Origin: DYRB01 sp963802205 | GTDB lineage: Bacteria; Pseudomonadota; Gammaproteobacteria; Chromatiales; Chromatiaceae | Length of the DNA: 64,000 nucleotides | Assembly (NCBI GenBank): GCA_963802205.1 | Contig: CAWDHW010000029.1 | Coordinates: 85,807-149,806 of the forward strand | Reading direction: 5' to 3' | Shown here: positions 31,089 to 39,784 of the stretch, piece after piece | How positions within the stretch are numbered: the first letter of the stretch is position 1 | Layout: each line of letters opens with the position of its first letter | Program-made: the position numbers and the translations under genes | Notes under the pieces: model-generated | The model's database searches: none | The model's input: the letters and a program-made list of their open reading frames with translations, nothing else | Told to the model about the DNA's origin: nothing

Positions 31089-31118
31089 GTAGGCTAGCCT
31101 GCGTACCTGAATAGGTAC
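31089..31118. promoter_or_regulatory. paired palindromes in a divergent intergenic region
   Basis: AGGCTAGCCT at 31089-31098 and GTACCT-GAAT-AGGTAC at 31103-31118 are adjacent perfect palindromes, about 100 bp upstream of the zinc-ribbon gene and about 245 bp upstream of the OmpR-type regulator gene. They look like operator sites, but no binding protein can be named. The remainder of 30846-31212 shows no gene. Confidence 0.3.
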
Positions 31119-31212
31119 TCCTACTTGCCAATTCCGGCCCATGGGGCACACTTGATCTGCGCCACCCCGACGCACCACCCGAGACCCACCGACGGAAGAA
31201 CAGGAGGCCGAG

Positions 31213-31752
31213 ATGCCACAAAACGACAAGCCAGACACCGTTGATCGCATGGTCAATGCCTACGACCGGATGCTCGAGGCGACTCACGACGCCGTCGCCG
31301 AGGCCCAGAAAGAGACAGTCCCGCGGATGCGCGAGATCCTGGAGAAGGCCCGCGACCAGATGGTCGAATTTGGCGAACTGACCCGTGAGGAGGGGGCCAA
31401 GGTGGCCGACTACCTGGAACGCGACATCAAGGACGCGGCGAGCTACATCGCATCCACCGGGGAGGATCTGCGCGCCTGGTGGCAGTTCGACCTCAAGCTC
31501 ATGGAACAGCGAATGCTGGACATGTTCACCAGCGTGGCGGACCAGACCAGTCTCCAGTTGCGCGAGTGGGCGGAGCAGGCCCGCCAGGCCCCAGCCTACC
31601 GCACCGGTGAGATCACGGGTCCCGGGACCCTGGTCTGCAAGGGATGCGGCGAGGGTCTGACCTTCGTCAAGGCCGGGCGTATCCCCGTTTGTCCCAAGTG
31701 CGGCGGGACCGGGTTCAAGCGCGAGACCACCCCCTTAGAACCTCAAGCCTAG
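31213..31752 (+). CDS. zinc-ribbon protein, DUF1451 (YbeL-like)
   Basis: A 179-residue cytoplasmic protein. A long amphipathic helical part (residues 1-130, coiled-coil-like, rich in Glu/Arg/Gln) is followed by a four-cysteine zinc ribbon: CKGCGEGLTF and CPKCGGTGF. This matches the DUF1451/YbeL family, whose function is not known. ATG 31213 follows AGGAGGCCGAG. It converges with the ygfX-like gene, the two ends overlapping by 4 bp. Confidence 0.82.
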   Translation: MPQNDKPDTVDRMVNAYDRMLEATHDAVAEAQKETVPRMREILEKARDQMVEFGELTREEGAKVADYLERDIKDAASYIASTGEDLRAWWQFDLKLMEQRMLDMFTSVADQTSLQLREWAEQARQAPAYRTGEITGPGTLVCKGCGEGLTFVKAGRIPVCPKCGGTGFKRETTPLEPQA

Positions 31753-32192
31753 CGCCCGGCAACCCCCAGCCGCAGCCGCGCCCGCAACCGACGCATAAGG
31801 TCCGGGTCGAGGGCATCCGGGGCCAGGACCAGCGAACAACGCCACCAAGACGGGCCCCGGAAGTTGAGCACCACCAGTCGGGTGCCGACGTAGGTCGATG
31901 GTGCCAGTCGGGCCGGAACCCGTCGCCCCGAGCCCAGGGTCAGTTCCCAGCCATCCTCGCCCCAGACGGCCTCACGCACCGCCCAAGGGGTGCGTGGCCA
32001 GAGGTGGGTGAGTGCCTGCCAGACGCCGCTCAACCCGATCAGGACAAGCCCCCCGACCCGCCAGGGCCAGGGGATCGGCAGGGCCAGGACGCAGGCAACG
32101 GCCCCGGTGTGAGTCAGCACGATGAAGGCCGCAAGCCACCGCGACAGGCGCGACAGGAGGTGCAGCGGCGGTCGCAGGTGGTGATCCGCCAC
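31749..32192 (-). CDS. YgfX-like membrane protein
   Basis: A 147-residue protein with a hydrophobic hairpin near the N-terminus (WLAAFIVLTHTGAVACVLAL and WRVGGLVLIGLSGVWQAL), then a soluble part containing VLNFRGPSWWRCSLVLAPDALDPDLMRRLRARLR, described here by its ends only. The C-terminal pattern of YgfX/CptA-type proteins is a match. Some members are reported to affect cell division and the cytoskeleton; others pair with SdhE. No sdhE is adjacent here. Confidence 0.7.
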   Translation of the reverse strand: MADHHLRPPLHLLSRLSRWLAAFIVLTHTGAVACVLALPIPWPWRVGGLVLIGLSGVWQALTHLWPRTPWAVREAVWGEDGWELTLGSGRRVPARLAPSTYVGTRLVVLNFRGPSWWRCSLVLAPDALDPDLMRRLRARLRLGVAGR

Positions 32193-32266
32193 GGGGTGAC
32201 CTGTCGGCGTTGTGCTGGGGCGCAGACATCAAGCCCGGGGCCCGCGACCGGATCCCGACGCCGCCT

Positions 32267-33013
32267 TCAACGCCCGGGATAACCCGGGTGATACCCGGGG
32301 GCCTGTCGCGACCATCCGGGCTCGGGGGCATAGGGCGGGACCGCATAACTCCGCGGCGGCATGCGCCCACCCCAAGTTGGAAACGCTTCCTGCCGGGCTG
32401 CCCGATGCAAGGCCTCATACTCCGCCAGGATGCGCGCCCGCTCGATTGCCCCGGGGGTGGCGGCGGCAGCGCCCACGGGGGTCGGTGCGGACTGAGACGC
32501 CGGAGCCGGAGACGTCGCCTGGCCCGGTGCCTGGTACGGAACCTGAGTAGGAGCCACCGGGTGCGCCTCGGTCACTGCCTCGGCGAAGGCCCTGGCCTCC
32601 GCAGGGGTCACCGTCGGCGCGACGACGGCTGGGGCGACAGTTGGGGCGACAGCCGGCGCGGGCACCGCAGCCGCAACCGGAGCATCGAGGAGGACACTCG
32701 GCGGGCCGGGCGGTTCAGGGTCGCCGACGGGGGCCAGTTCGGCGGGGGCCAGTTCGTCGGCCCTGGTCACAACGCCGGTCCCAGCCTCGGCCTGGGACTG
32801 GCCGGGGCCAGACGTCGCCACGGGGGCGATGACTGATGTTGGCGGGGCAGAGACGACGGGGGCAACCGCGGCGGCGGCCCTGTCATCCATCTGCGCCGCT
32901 CGGCGATGGGGTTCCACAGCGGCAAGATAGAGGACGCCCACGGCGAGCACCGTGCCCCACAACACCAGGGCCGGCCACCAGCCGGCGCCCCCCTGAGCCC
33001 TTCGTTCGGTCAT
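32267..33013 (-). CDS. hypothetical single-pass membrane protein, Ala/Pro-rich
   Basis: I do not recognise this 248-residue protein. Residues 12-31 form one membrane segment (WWPALVLWGTVLAVGVLYLA), followed by a long low-complexity Ala/Pro/Val region (about 45-175) of the type used as a periplasmic spacer. A short C-terminal part, ARILAEYEALHRAARQEAF, then a Pro/Tyr-rich tail, is the only structured-looking piece. Codon pattern on this strand is coding-like. It ends 74 bp from the ygfX-like gene. Confidence 0.55.
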   Translation of the reverse strand: MTERRAQGGAGWWPALVLWGTVLAVGVLYLAAVEPHRRAAQMDDRAAAAVAPVVSAPPTSVIAPVATSGPGQSQAEAGTGVVTRADELAPAELAPVGDPEPPGPPSVLLDAPVAAAVPAPAVAPTVAPAVVAPTVTPAEARAFAEAVTEAHPVAPTQVPYQAPGQATSPAPASQSAPTPVGAAAATPGAIERARILAEYEALHRAARQEAFPTWGGRMPPRSYAVPPYAPEPGWSRQAPGYHPGYPGR

Positions 33014-33097
33014 AACGTCCTCCGTTCCTGGTCATTACATGGCAAGGGATAGGTCCGGCCGGCGGGCCGATGCCGCCGCTGCGCTGGGGGCGCGGGG

Positions 33098-33871
33098 TCA
33101 GGGAGCCGAGACATCCGAGTCGGGGTCGAGCCCCGCGGCCAGTACCTCCAGCCAGCGGCCAACATCGGCCCGGCAATGGTCCAGATTGGCCTCGATCTCT
33201 GCCATCAGGCCCTCGCCCCCATCCGGTGCCTTGCCCGCGGCCCAGTTGACCACGAAGGCGGCACAGGCATAGCAAAGGCCCAACTCCCGGGCCAGGGCTG
33301 CCTCGGGCATCCCGGTCATCCCCACGAGATGGGAACCGTCGCGCTCCAGGCGGATCACCTCCGCTGCGGTCTCCAGACGCGGCCCCTGCACCGCAGCATA
33401 GGTCCCGCCGTCCACGGGGTTCAGCCCGGCGAGCCGTCCGGCCTGCAACAGAGACCTGCGCAAGGTATCGCAATAGGGCCGTGTAAAGTCGATATGCACC
33501 ACGGTCCCATCGCCGCCGTCGGAGAAGGTCTGGGGGCGCCCGTAGGTGTAATCGATCAGTTGATCCGGCACCGCCAGGACCCGCGGCCCAAACGCCGCCC
33601 CTATGCCCCCCACCGCCGCCAGGGCCACAACATGACTGGCGCCTGCCTGTTTCAGGGCCCAGAGGTTGGCGCGGTAGTTGATTGCGTGGGGGGGGATGGA
33701 ATGTCCGACCCCGTGGCGGGGCAAAAACAGAATCTCGCTCCCCCCCAGGGTCCCCTCGGCGATGGCGGCCGAGGTCTGGCCGAAGGGGGTGTCAGGGCCA
33801 GGCCCCGAGGGGACCTGCGCCCCCGCCAGGGCGGCGAAGCCCGAGCCCCCGATGATCGCGATGCGGCCCAT
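33098..33871 (-). CDS. S-methyl-5'-thioinosine phosphorylase (MTAP family)
   Basis: A 257-residue purine nucleoside phosphorylase. Phosphate and substrate motifs: IIGGSGFAAL, FLPRHGVGHSIPPHAINYRAN, AVQGPRLETAAE, VGMTGMPEAALARELGLCYA. The family splits into methylthioadenosine and methylthioinosine enzymes; gammaproteobacterial short forms like this are usually the latter, giving hypoxanthine. ATG 33871 gives the family N-terminus MGRIAIIGG. A hypoxanthine phosphoribosyltransferase gene lies 1 kb upstream on the same strand, which would complete salvage to IMP. Confidence 0.85.
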   Translation of the reverse strand: MGRIAIIGGSGFAALAGAQVPSGPGPDTPFGQTSAAIAEGTLGGSEILFLPRHGVGHSIPPHAINYRANLWALKQAGASHVVALAAVGGIGAAFGPRVLAVPDQLIDYTYGRPQTFSDGGDGTVVHIDFTRPYCDTLRRSLLQAGRLAGLNPVDGGTYAAVQGPRLETAAEVIRLERDGSHLVGMTGMPEAALARELGLCYACAAFVVNWAAGKAPDGGEGLMAEIEANLDHCRADVGRWLEVLAAGLDPDSDVSAP

Positions 33872-34171
33872 GCGGCTAAGACTCCGGTGGAAATGGACGC
33901 CGATTTTACCCCAGCGGCGGGGCCGGCGATCCGGCATCAGGGTCTGGCCAATAAAAAAGAGGCTATGGCGGGATGCGGTGTCGGGAGGAACGGGGTCGTC
34001 AGCGCTGATTCGTCTTGGAGTCAGGCGCAGCCGTCAACGCGGCCATCCTTGGCCCTGGACTCGGGCATCCTGCCGGAATGGCACCGCAAAGGGCCAAAAG
34101 CAGAGGGCCTGGGCCAGAGCCGCCGCCCTGTCCCCCGACCCGCGACCCCAGACTCGCCGCCGCGAGTGGGC

Positions 34172-34618
34172 TCAAGCCGCGCGGGACTCCCGGAACATCC
34201 CGATCTCCACAAGCTTGGGGAACAGGACCTGCTCCTCGCGCTCGATGCGTTGGGTCAGCATCGAAAAGACCTCCCGGGTCTCGTCCAGAAATTCCTCGGG
34301 AAATTTGTAATCCGTGTGCTTTAGCCACTTACGGTGATAGTCGTCGAAGGTCTTGCGCAGCGGCTTCTCGCCGCTGATAAAGCCCCAGGCGATGGACTTG
34401 ACGCGCGGGTCCTCGTGGATCAAGAGGCTCGGGTAGATACTGCGGTCTTCGTCCGCCAAATGCCGTTTGACCCTCTCCCCGAGGTCGCACAGCAGCTCAT
34501 AGGCCGTCTTGGCGTTGGGCCGTACCTTGAGCGACTCCGGGGTGAGAATCGACTGAAGATCGTCGATCATCTGCCGAAGCTCCGCGTGGTTGCCGCGGTA
34601 ATCGTCCAGTGTCTGCAT
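34172..34618 (-). CDS. hemerythrin-domain protein
   Basis: A 148-residue four-helix bundle with the spacing of hemerythrin HHE iron ligands: YRGNHAELRQMI, VKRHLADEDRSIYPSLL, DYHRKWLKH and EREEQVLFPKL. Such proteins bind a di-iron centre and sense or buffer oxygen or nitric oxide. ATG 34618 follows GAGGGTGGA. It interrupts the purine salvage pair; nothing in the sequence shows what it partners. The 230 bp upstream of it contain no gene. Confidence 0.85.
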   Translation of the reverse strand: MQTLDDYRGNHAELRQMIDDLQSILTPESLKVRPNAKTAYELLCDLGERVKRHLADEDRSIYPSLLIHEDPRVKSIAWGFISGEKPLRKTFDDYHRKWLKHTDYKFPEEFLDETREVFSMLTQRIEREEQVLFPKLVEIGMFRESRAA

Positions 34619-34848
34619 TGTTCCACCCTCGTCGACATTCTTGTGTGTGCCTGACCGATGCACATCCTGTCACCCGCCACCAGATCGGGGATCTGAATGC
34701 GCCGGCCGGAGTCGATGCGGTCCGCTGCGCCGGGCCTGACGGCCAAGGATGCACCGCCGCATGGTGGTGGGTGTTTAGCGCAAAAGTACCTGGCTGTCAA
34801 AACTCCAGAAGGACCATCGGACAAAAGGACACGACCGCTGCGCTGACG

Positions 34849-35406
34849 TCAGACGTCCCGATCCGCCACGGCGAAGATCCCGTCGGCATTGCGGAAGTAG
34901 CTGTGATAGTCGAGGCCAAAACCGATCAGGTAGCGATCCGGTACCCGTACTCCAACGAAGTCGGCGGTAATAGCCACCGACCGCACCCGCTCCTTCTCCA
35001 CCAGGACGGCGCTATGGACGCTCAGGGCCCCGTCCTCGCGGCAGGCCTGCACTACCCGGTCCAGGGTCACACCCTCGTCGAGGATGTCATCCACCACCAG
35101 GACATGCTCGCCGCGGATGGCCGCGCTGGGGCGATGGAGCCAGTCCAGATCACCGCCGCGGGTGGTGCCCCGGTAGCGGGTGGCGTGCACATAGTCCAGG
35201 CGCAAGGGAAAGCCCAGGCGCGGCAACAGGCGTCCGACCACCACAATGCCACCCGTCACCACGCACAGGACCAGCGGGTCCTTATCCTGGAGAACGGCGG
35301 CGATCTCCCCCGCCATGCGCTCCAAGGCCTGCTCGACCCTGTCGGACGGGACCAACAATTCGGCGCGGGCGGCAATAGCATCATAGTCGGAGCGGGAGAT
35401 CTTCAT
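34849..35406 (-). CDS. hpt: hypoxanthine-guanine phosphoribosyltransferase
   Basis: A 185-residue type I phosphoribosyltransferase. The PRPP-binding motif is HVLVVDDILDEGVTLDRVV, preceded by VLCVVTGGIVVVGRLL and HATRYRG, and followed by LIGFGLDYHSYFRNADGIFA. It converts hypoxanthine or guanine to IMP or GMP. ATG 35406 is chosen with AGGAG upstream; an in-frame TTG at 35415 is too close to that site. It lies just downstream of recG on the same strand. Confidence 0.9.
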   Translation of the reverse strand: MKISRSDYDAIAARAELLVPSDRVEQALERMAGEIAAVLQDKDPLVLCVVTGGIVVVGRLLPRLGFPLRLDYVHATRYRGTTRGGDLDWLHRPSAAIRGEHVLVVDDILDEGVTLDRVVQACREDGALSVHSAVLVEKERVRSVAITADFVGVRVPDRYLIGFGLDYHSYFRNADGIFAVADRDV

Positions 35407-35511
35407 GGGGTGCAACTCCTGAACAGAAAGCGGACAAAGCGATCGCCGACAGCTTGCACCGCATCGATCCGACGGGCAATCGCGGCTGGACGATCTGCTG
35501 TAAGCCCACGA

Positions 35512-37599
35512 TCACACCCGCCCATAGTCTTCCCTCCGCCCCAGCCAGCGCCGGATCAAGGGATCAACCAGATCGGGGCGATCTCGCAGCAGCAGGTCCG
35601 CCGCCCGCTGTGCCGCCGGGAGCAGAGACTGGTCGCGGGCAGGGTCTGCAACCCGGAAGGCGAGATCGCCCGTTTGCCGTGTCCCCAGCACCTCCCCGGG
35701 GCCGCGCATCTCCAGGTCCTTCTGAGCGATGACGAACCCACTGGATTCCCGGCGCAGGGTGTCCAGACGTTCCCATGCCTGGCCCGACAAAGGGGCGCGA
35801 TAGAGCAGCACACAAAAGCTCGCCTGGGCACCCCGCCCAACTCGCCCGCGCAGTTGGTGCAATTGGGCCAACCCCAGGCGTTCTGGGTTCTCGACGATCA
35901 TCAGGCTGGCATTAGGCACGTCCACCCCGACCTCGATCACCGTAGTCGCCACCAACAGGTCCAAGTCGCCGGCCGCGAAGGTCCGCATGACTGCGTCGCG
36001 CTCCGGCCCCTTGATGCGACCGTGGACCAGACCAACCCGCAAGCCCGGCAGGCTCTCCACCAACTGGCGCGCGGTCTCCTCGGCGGCCTGGCACTCCAGC
36101 ACCTCGGACTCCTCGATCAGGGTGCACACCCAATAGGCCTGGCGCCCCTCGCCGCAGGCCTGACGGACGCGCTCGATCACTTCATCGCGACGTGCATCGG
36201 GGATGGCGACCGTGGCAATCGGAGTGCGCCCCGGTGGCAATTCGTCGATCACCGACAGGTCCAGGTCGGCATAGACCGTCATGGCCAGCGACCTGGGGAT
36301 TGGGGTGGCGGTCATGATGAGCTGGTGCGGGGCCAGTCCCTCACGCGCGCCCTTCTCCCGCAGACGCATGCGCTGGTGAACGCCGAAACGGTGCTGCTCG
36401 TCGATGACGACCAGGCCGAGATTGGCGAAGGCGACATCCTCCTGGAACAGGGCGTGGGTCCCGACCATGACCCGGGCCGAGCCGTCGGCGATCCGTTCCA
36501 GCAGCCCGGCCCGCTCGCGTCCCTTGTGGCGCCCGGCAAGCCAAAGGGGCTCTATCCCTAATGGCGTCAGCCAGGCCGACAGATTGCGTAGGTGCTGCTC
36601 GCCGAGCAACTCCGTCGGGGCCATGAGGGCCACTTGGTGGTCCGCCTCCACGGCCTGGAGGGCCGCCAGGACGGCCACGATGGTCTTGCCCGAGCCCACA
36701 TCGCCCTGGAGCAGGCGGAGCATCGGGATGGGGGACTCCAGATCCGCGGCTATCTCCGTCAGGACCCGCCCCTGGGCGGCGGTCAGCACAAAGGGCAGGT
36801 TCGAGCGCAGGCGCTGGCGAAGGGCCCCATCGCCCGCCAGGCGAGGGGCGGCGATGCGTCGCTGCTCCTCCCGCAGTCGGCGCAGGCTCACCTGATGGGC
36901 GATCAGTTCCTCGAAGGCCAGGCGACGGAAGGCCGGGTGGCGGCGTTCCAGGAGATCGTCTAAGTTCGCCGTCAGCGGCGGGCGGTGCAGGTAGGCGATG
37001 GCAGCGGACAGATCCGGCAGGCCCAGTGGGGCCGTGAGCTGCTTCGGCAACAGGTCTGGCAGGAGGGAGGCCCCACGCCCCAGCCACTCCAGGGCCTGGT
37101 CGGTCAGGGATCGCCAGGTCGCCTGGTGCATGCCCTCGGTGGAGGGGTAGATGGGCGTGAGGGCGTCGGCCACCGCCGGGTCCGCCTCAGCCCCGCGGAT
37201 CTGGTACTCGGGGTGGACAATCTCCAGCGACTGGGGCCCCTGACGGACCTCGCCATAGCAGCGCAGGGAAACCCCCGGCCTCAGGCCCTCCCGCTGCGCC
37301 TGGGAGAAATGGAAGAAACGCAGCAGCAGCCCCCGGGCCTCGCCGTCGGCCAGCCAGACCTTGAGCGAGCGCCGCCGCCCAAAAGCGACCTCGGCGGCAA
37401 CCACAACCCCCTCCACCAGGGCCTCACCCCCCGGGGCGAGGTCGGCGATGGGGGTCAGGCGGGTGCGGTCCTGGTAGCGGCTGGGGAGGTGGAACAGCAG
37501 GTCCTGGACCGAGGTCACCCCAAGCCCGGCCAGGCGCTCGGACAGGCGCGGCCCGACCCGCTTGAGGCGATCGATGGGGACCTCGCCGTCGTCGGTCAT
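35512..37599 (-). CDS. recG: ATP-dependent DNA helicase RecG
   Basis: Complete RecG, 695 aa. The N-terminal wedge/OB domain starts RLKRVGPRLSERLAGLGVTS and the OB fold follows (VEGVVVAAEVAFGRRRSL). Helicase motifs include LLQGDVGSGKTIVA (Walker A), VVIDEQHRFG (DEQH box), MTATPIPRSLA, and VATTVIEVGVDVPNA and QLRGRVGRG (motifs V-VI). It reverses stalled forks and remodels branched DNA. The 250 bp between recG and ptsO carry no gene that I can see. Confidence 0.97.
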   Translation of the reverse strand: MTDDGEVPIDRLKRVGPRLSERLAGLGVTSVQDLLFHLPSRYQDRTRLTPIADLAPGGEALVEGVVVAAEVAFGRRRSLKVWLADGEARGLLLRFFHFSQAQREGLRPGVSLRCYGEVRQGPQSLEIVHPEYQIRGAEADPAVADALTPIYPSTEGMHQATWRSLTDQALEWLGRGASLLPDLLPKQLTAPLGLPDLSAAIAYLHRPPLTANLDDLLERRHPAFRRLAFEELIAHQVSLRRLREEQRRIAAPRLAGDGALRQRLRSNLPFVLTAAQGRVLTEIAADLESPIPMLRLLQGDVGSGKTIVAVLAALQAVEADHQVALMAPTELLGEQHLRNLSAWLTPLGIEPLWLAGRHKGRERAGLLERIADGSARVMVGTHALFQEDVAFANLGLVVIDEQHRFGVHQRMRLREKGAREGLAPHQLIMTATPIPRSLAMTVYADLDLSVIDELPPGRTPIATVAIPDARRDEVIERVRQACGEGRQAYWVCTLIEESEVLECQAAEETARQLVESLPGLRVGLVHGRIKGPERDAVMRTFAAGDLDLLVATTVIEVGVDVPNASLMIVENPERLGLAQLHQLRGRVGRGAQASFCVLLYRAPLSGQAWERLDTLRRESSGFVIAQKDLEMRGPGEVLGTRQTGDLAFRVADPARDQSLLPAAQRAADLLLRDRPDLVDPLIRRWLGRREDYGRV

Positions 37600-37849
37600 A
37601 CGCCGGGCGCGTGGTTCGACATGGACTGGACGGATGGATTTCGCATGGTCTCCTCCCGGGGACGGAATGCACCGAGTCTAATCCAATACCTTGAAATCGA
37701 GGGAGGGGGTGGTGGTGGGGCTCAGACCCGGTGCACAGCCCGGCGAGTGTGTCTGGCAAGACCGCAGACCGGACGCAATGGCCGATGGGTCTCCGGCGGC
37801 CAGGGACACCGGATGGGGACAGCGGGCGCGGACCCGGGGCGGGCCAGGG

Positions 37850-38119
37850 TCATTCAGTCTCCTCAAAGCGATCGGCAATCAGGGCGACGAGGGCGCCGAT
37901 GGCCTCGGCCTCGTCCACCCCATCGACCTCGAGCGTGACGCGACAGCCCCTGCCGGCGGCAAGCATCATCACCCCCATGATGCTCTTGCCGTTGACCCGT
38001 AACCCGTTGTGCTCGACCTGGACGGAGCTGCCAAAGGCCCCGGCGATCCGAACCAGCTTGGCCGCAGCGCGGGCGTGCAGGCCAAGCTTGTTGACGATAG
38101 GAACCTCGACCCGAATCAC
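37850..38119 (-). CDS. ptsO: HPr-like phosphocarrier NPr (PtsO)
   Basis: An 89-residue HPr-family carrier of the nitrogen-type PTS. The phospho-His is in KLGLHARAAAKLV, and the regulatory Ser, the target of HPr kinase, is in GKSIMGVMMLA. It starts at GTG 38119, overlapping the EIIA stop by 4 bp (GTGA). With ptsN, hprK, rapZ and the mannose-type EIIA it makes up a regulatory rather than transport PTS. Confidence 0.93.
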   Translation of the reverse strand: MIRVEVPIVNKLGLHARAAAKLVRIAGAFGSSVQVEHNGLRVNGKSIMGVMMLAAGRGCRVTLEVDGVDEAEAIGALVALIADRFEETE

Positions 38120-38541
38120 GGCTGGCCGGTCTCCACGGTTGCCGCGGCCGCGGAGCGCCTGCAACGCATGACCCCCTCGCGACCCGCGTTCAGGGCCTTG
38201 TCCGCCAGGGCATCCAGGGGCAAGTCGGGATAGTTGAGGACCCGCACCAACATGGGCAAGTTGACCCCGGCAACGGCGAGCACCCGCGGGCGGTCCTGCA
38301 AGGCGGCGGCGATATTGGCGGGGCTCGACCCGAAGAGGTCTGTCAAGACCAGCACCCCATCCCCCTGGTCGAGCTGCGCGGCCAAGTCGATCGCAGCGAC
38401 GCGCAGGGCGTCCCGGTCGGCATCGTCTGTCACCGTCAAGGCATGGGCCGGTAGCGGGCAGGTCCCGAGCATGCGCACAACGGTGGCGAGCAGGGCCGCG
38501 CCGATGTCATTATGGGTAATCAGCAGCAGGCCGACGCTCAT
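38116..38541 (-). CDS. PTS EIIA, mannose family, regulatory
   Basis: A 141-residue EIIA-Man domain with the phospho-His in LLLITHNDIGAALL and the conserved VLVLTDLFGSSPANIA segment. There are no IIB, IIC or IID genes nearby, so it likely acts as a signalling receiver of phosphate from NPr. It overlaps rapZ by 4 bp upstream (ATGA) and ptsO by 4 bp downstream. The order rapZ-EIIA-ptsO is common in beta- and some gammaproteobacteria. Confidence 0.92.
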   Translation of the reverse strand: MSVGLLLITHNDIGAALLATVVRMLGTCPLPAHALTVTDDADRDALRVAAIDLAAQLDQGDGVLVLTDLFGSSPANIAAALQDRPRVLAVAGVNLPMLVRVLNYPDLPLDALADKALNAGREGVMRCRRSAAAATVETGQP

Positions 38542-39395
38542 GGCAGGTCCCGATGGCGGACCATGACGCTGTGACCGCCGGCCTCGAAGTGCCGTCGCAG
38601 TTCCTCAGCCATATAGACCGAGCGGTGCTGGCCGCCGGTACAGCCGAAGGCGACAGTGAGGTAGCATCGCCCGTCGGTCTCAAAACGCGGAACCCAACGA
38701 TCAAAGAAGGCGATCAGGTCGGTACGCATCTCCCCGACCCCCGGGCTGGCATCCAGGAACTCCGCGACCGCCCGGTCGCGACCGGTCAAGGAACGCAGTT
38801 CGGGCTGCCAGTGGGGATTGGGTAGGCAACGCACGTCGAAAAGAAAATCCACATCGTGGGGTATCCCATTCTTGAACCCGAAGGATTGCAGCAGAATGGC
38901 TGCCTTCGGCGAGGTATTGCCGGCGATGCGCTCGCGCACCAGACCACCCAACTCGTGGACATTGGTGTGGGTGGTGTCGATGGTGGCCGCAGCCTCGGCG
39001 CGGATGGGCTCCAGCAGGCGCCGCTCCAGTTCGATGGCCTCCGCCAGGGGGCGATCCGCCCGTGTCAGAGGGTGCTTGCGGCGGGTCTCGCTGAAGCGCT
39101 TGATGAGGGTGTCGGTGTCCGCCTCCAGGAACAGCACCCTGCAATCGACGCCCTGGACCCGGGCGTGGCGGATCAGCTCCGGGAGATCGTGCAGGTGTTG
39201 CTCGGTGTTGCGCGCATCGATGCCGACCGCGGTGAGGGAGTAGGCAGCGTCCGAGACCCCCGTGAGCCCCAGGACCATCTCCTTGAGCAGGAAAACCGGG
39301 AGGTTATCGATGCTGTAGTAGCCAAGGTCCTCCAGGGTGCGCAGGGCCACGCTCTTGCCGGAACCCGACAGCCCACTGACGATCACCAATCGCAT
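38538..39395 (-). CDS. rapZ: RNase adapter protein RapZ
   Basis: A 285-residue P-loop protein, known in E. coli to bind small RNAs and steer RNase E on GlmZ, thereby controlling glmS. Walker A is VSGLSGSGKSVAL near the N-terminus. The C-terminal domain has the family text VAFGCTGGQHRSVYMAEEL. ATG 39395 follows AAGGAT; the open frame extends to 39455, but the first 20 residues are not family-like. A MITE-like repeat separates it from hprK. Confidence 0.95.
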   Translation of the reverse strand: MRLVIVSGLSGSGKSVALRTLEDLGYYSIDNLPVFLLKEMVLGLTGVSDAAYSLTAVGIDARNTEQHLHDLPELIRHARVQGVDCRVLFLEADTDTLIKRFSETRRKHPLTRADRPLAEAIELERRLLEPIRAEAAATIDTTHTNVHELGGLVRERIAGNTSPKAAILLQSFGFKNGIPHDVDFLFDVRCLPNPHWQPELRSLTGRDRAVAEFLDASPGVGEMRTDLIAFFDRWVPRFETDGRCYLTVAFGCTGGQHRSVYMAEELRRHFEAGGHSVMVRHRDLP

Positions 39396-39530
39396 GGATT
39401 GATCCTTAGTAAGGTTTCTCGTTGTTAGTCTTGAGTGCTTGGTTTGATATTTCAATTCAATCCAATACGAAAAAGACTAGAAAAATAGCACAAGGGCATA
39501 GCGGCATCGGTTAGGGGCCTCAGTCCACAC

Positions 39531-39774
39531 CTACCCATATCTCGGCGATTAGGAATTGTCTCGCATGGAGACACAAAGACGCGGAGCAACAAAAGCAGTG
39601 GAAAACAACCCTCGCCGGACGGCGCGATGGGGCATGCCTTGGCGACGACACGGCTGGGGACACGCCTGAACCCCTTCCAGTAATGCCTAAATCTCCTGAC
39701 GCATGATGTAACGCATTGTTTTTTGCTTCTCTGTGCCTCCGTGTCTCCGCGAGAAGCTCAAGAGATATGGGTAG
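39531..39774. repeat. MITE-like inverted repeat between rapZ and hprK
   Basis: The outer ends are CTACCCATAT (39531-39540) and ATATGGGTAG (39765-39774). Inside, TCTCGCATGGAGACACAAAG (39559-39578) faces CTCTGTGCCTCCGTGTCTCC (39729-39748), and GAGCAACAAAAGCA faces TTTTTTGCTTCTC. The right arm carries the GTGCCTCCGTGTCTCCGCG type of sequence found repeated in many environmental bacterial genomes. The middle has no coding frame. The whole 39396-39784 gap holds this element and no gene. Confidence 0.7.
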
Positions 39775-39784
39775 TGACATGGCC

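Noticed and set aside
34609..36561. 650-codon plus-strand frame opposite hpt and recG
   Set aside because: Its text has no domain signatures, and both opposing genes are intact with full motifs.
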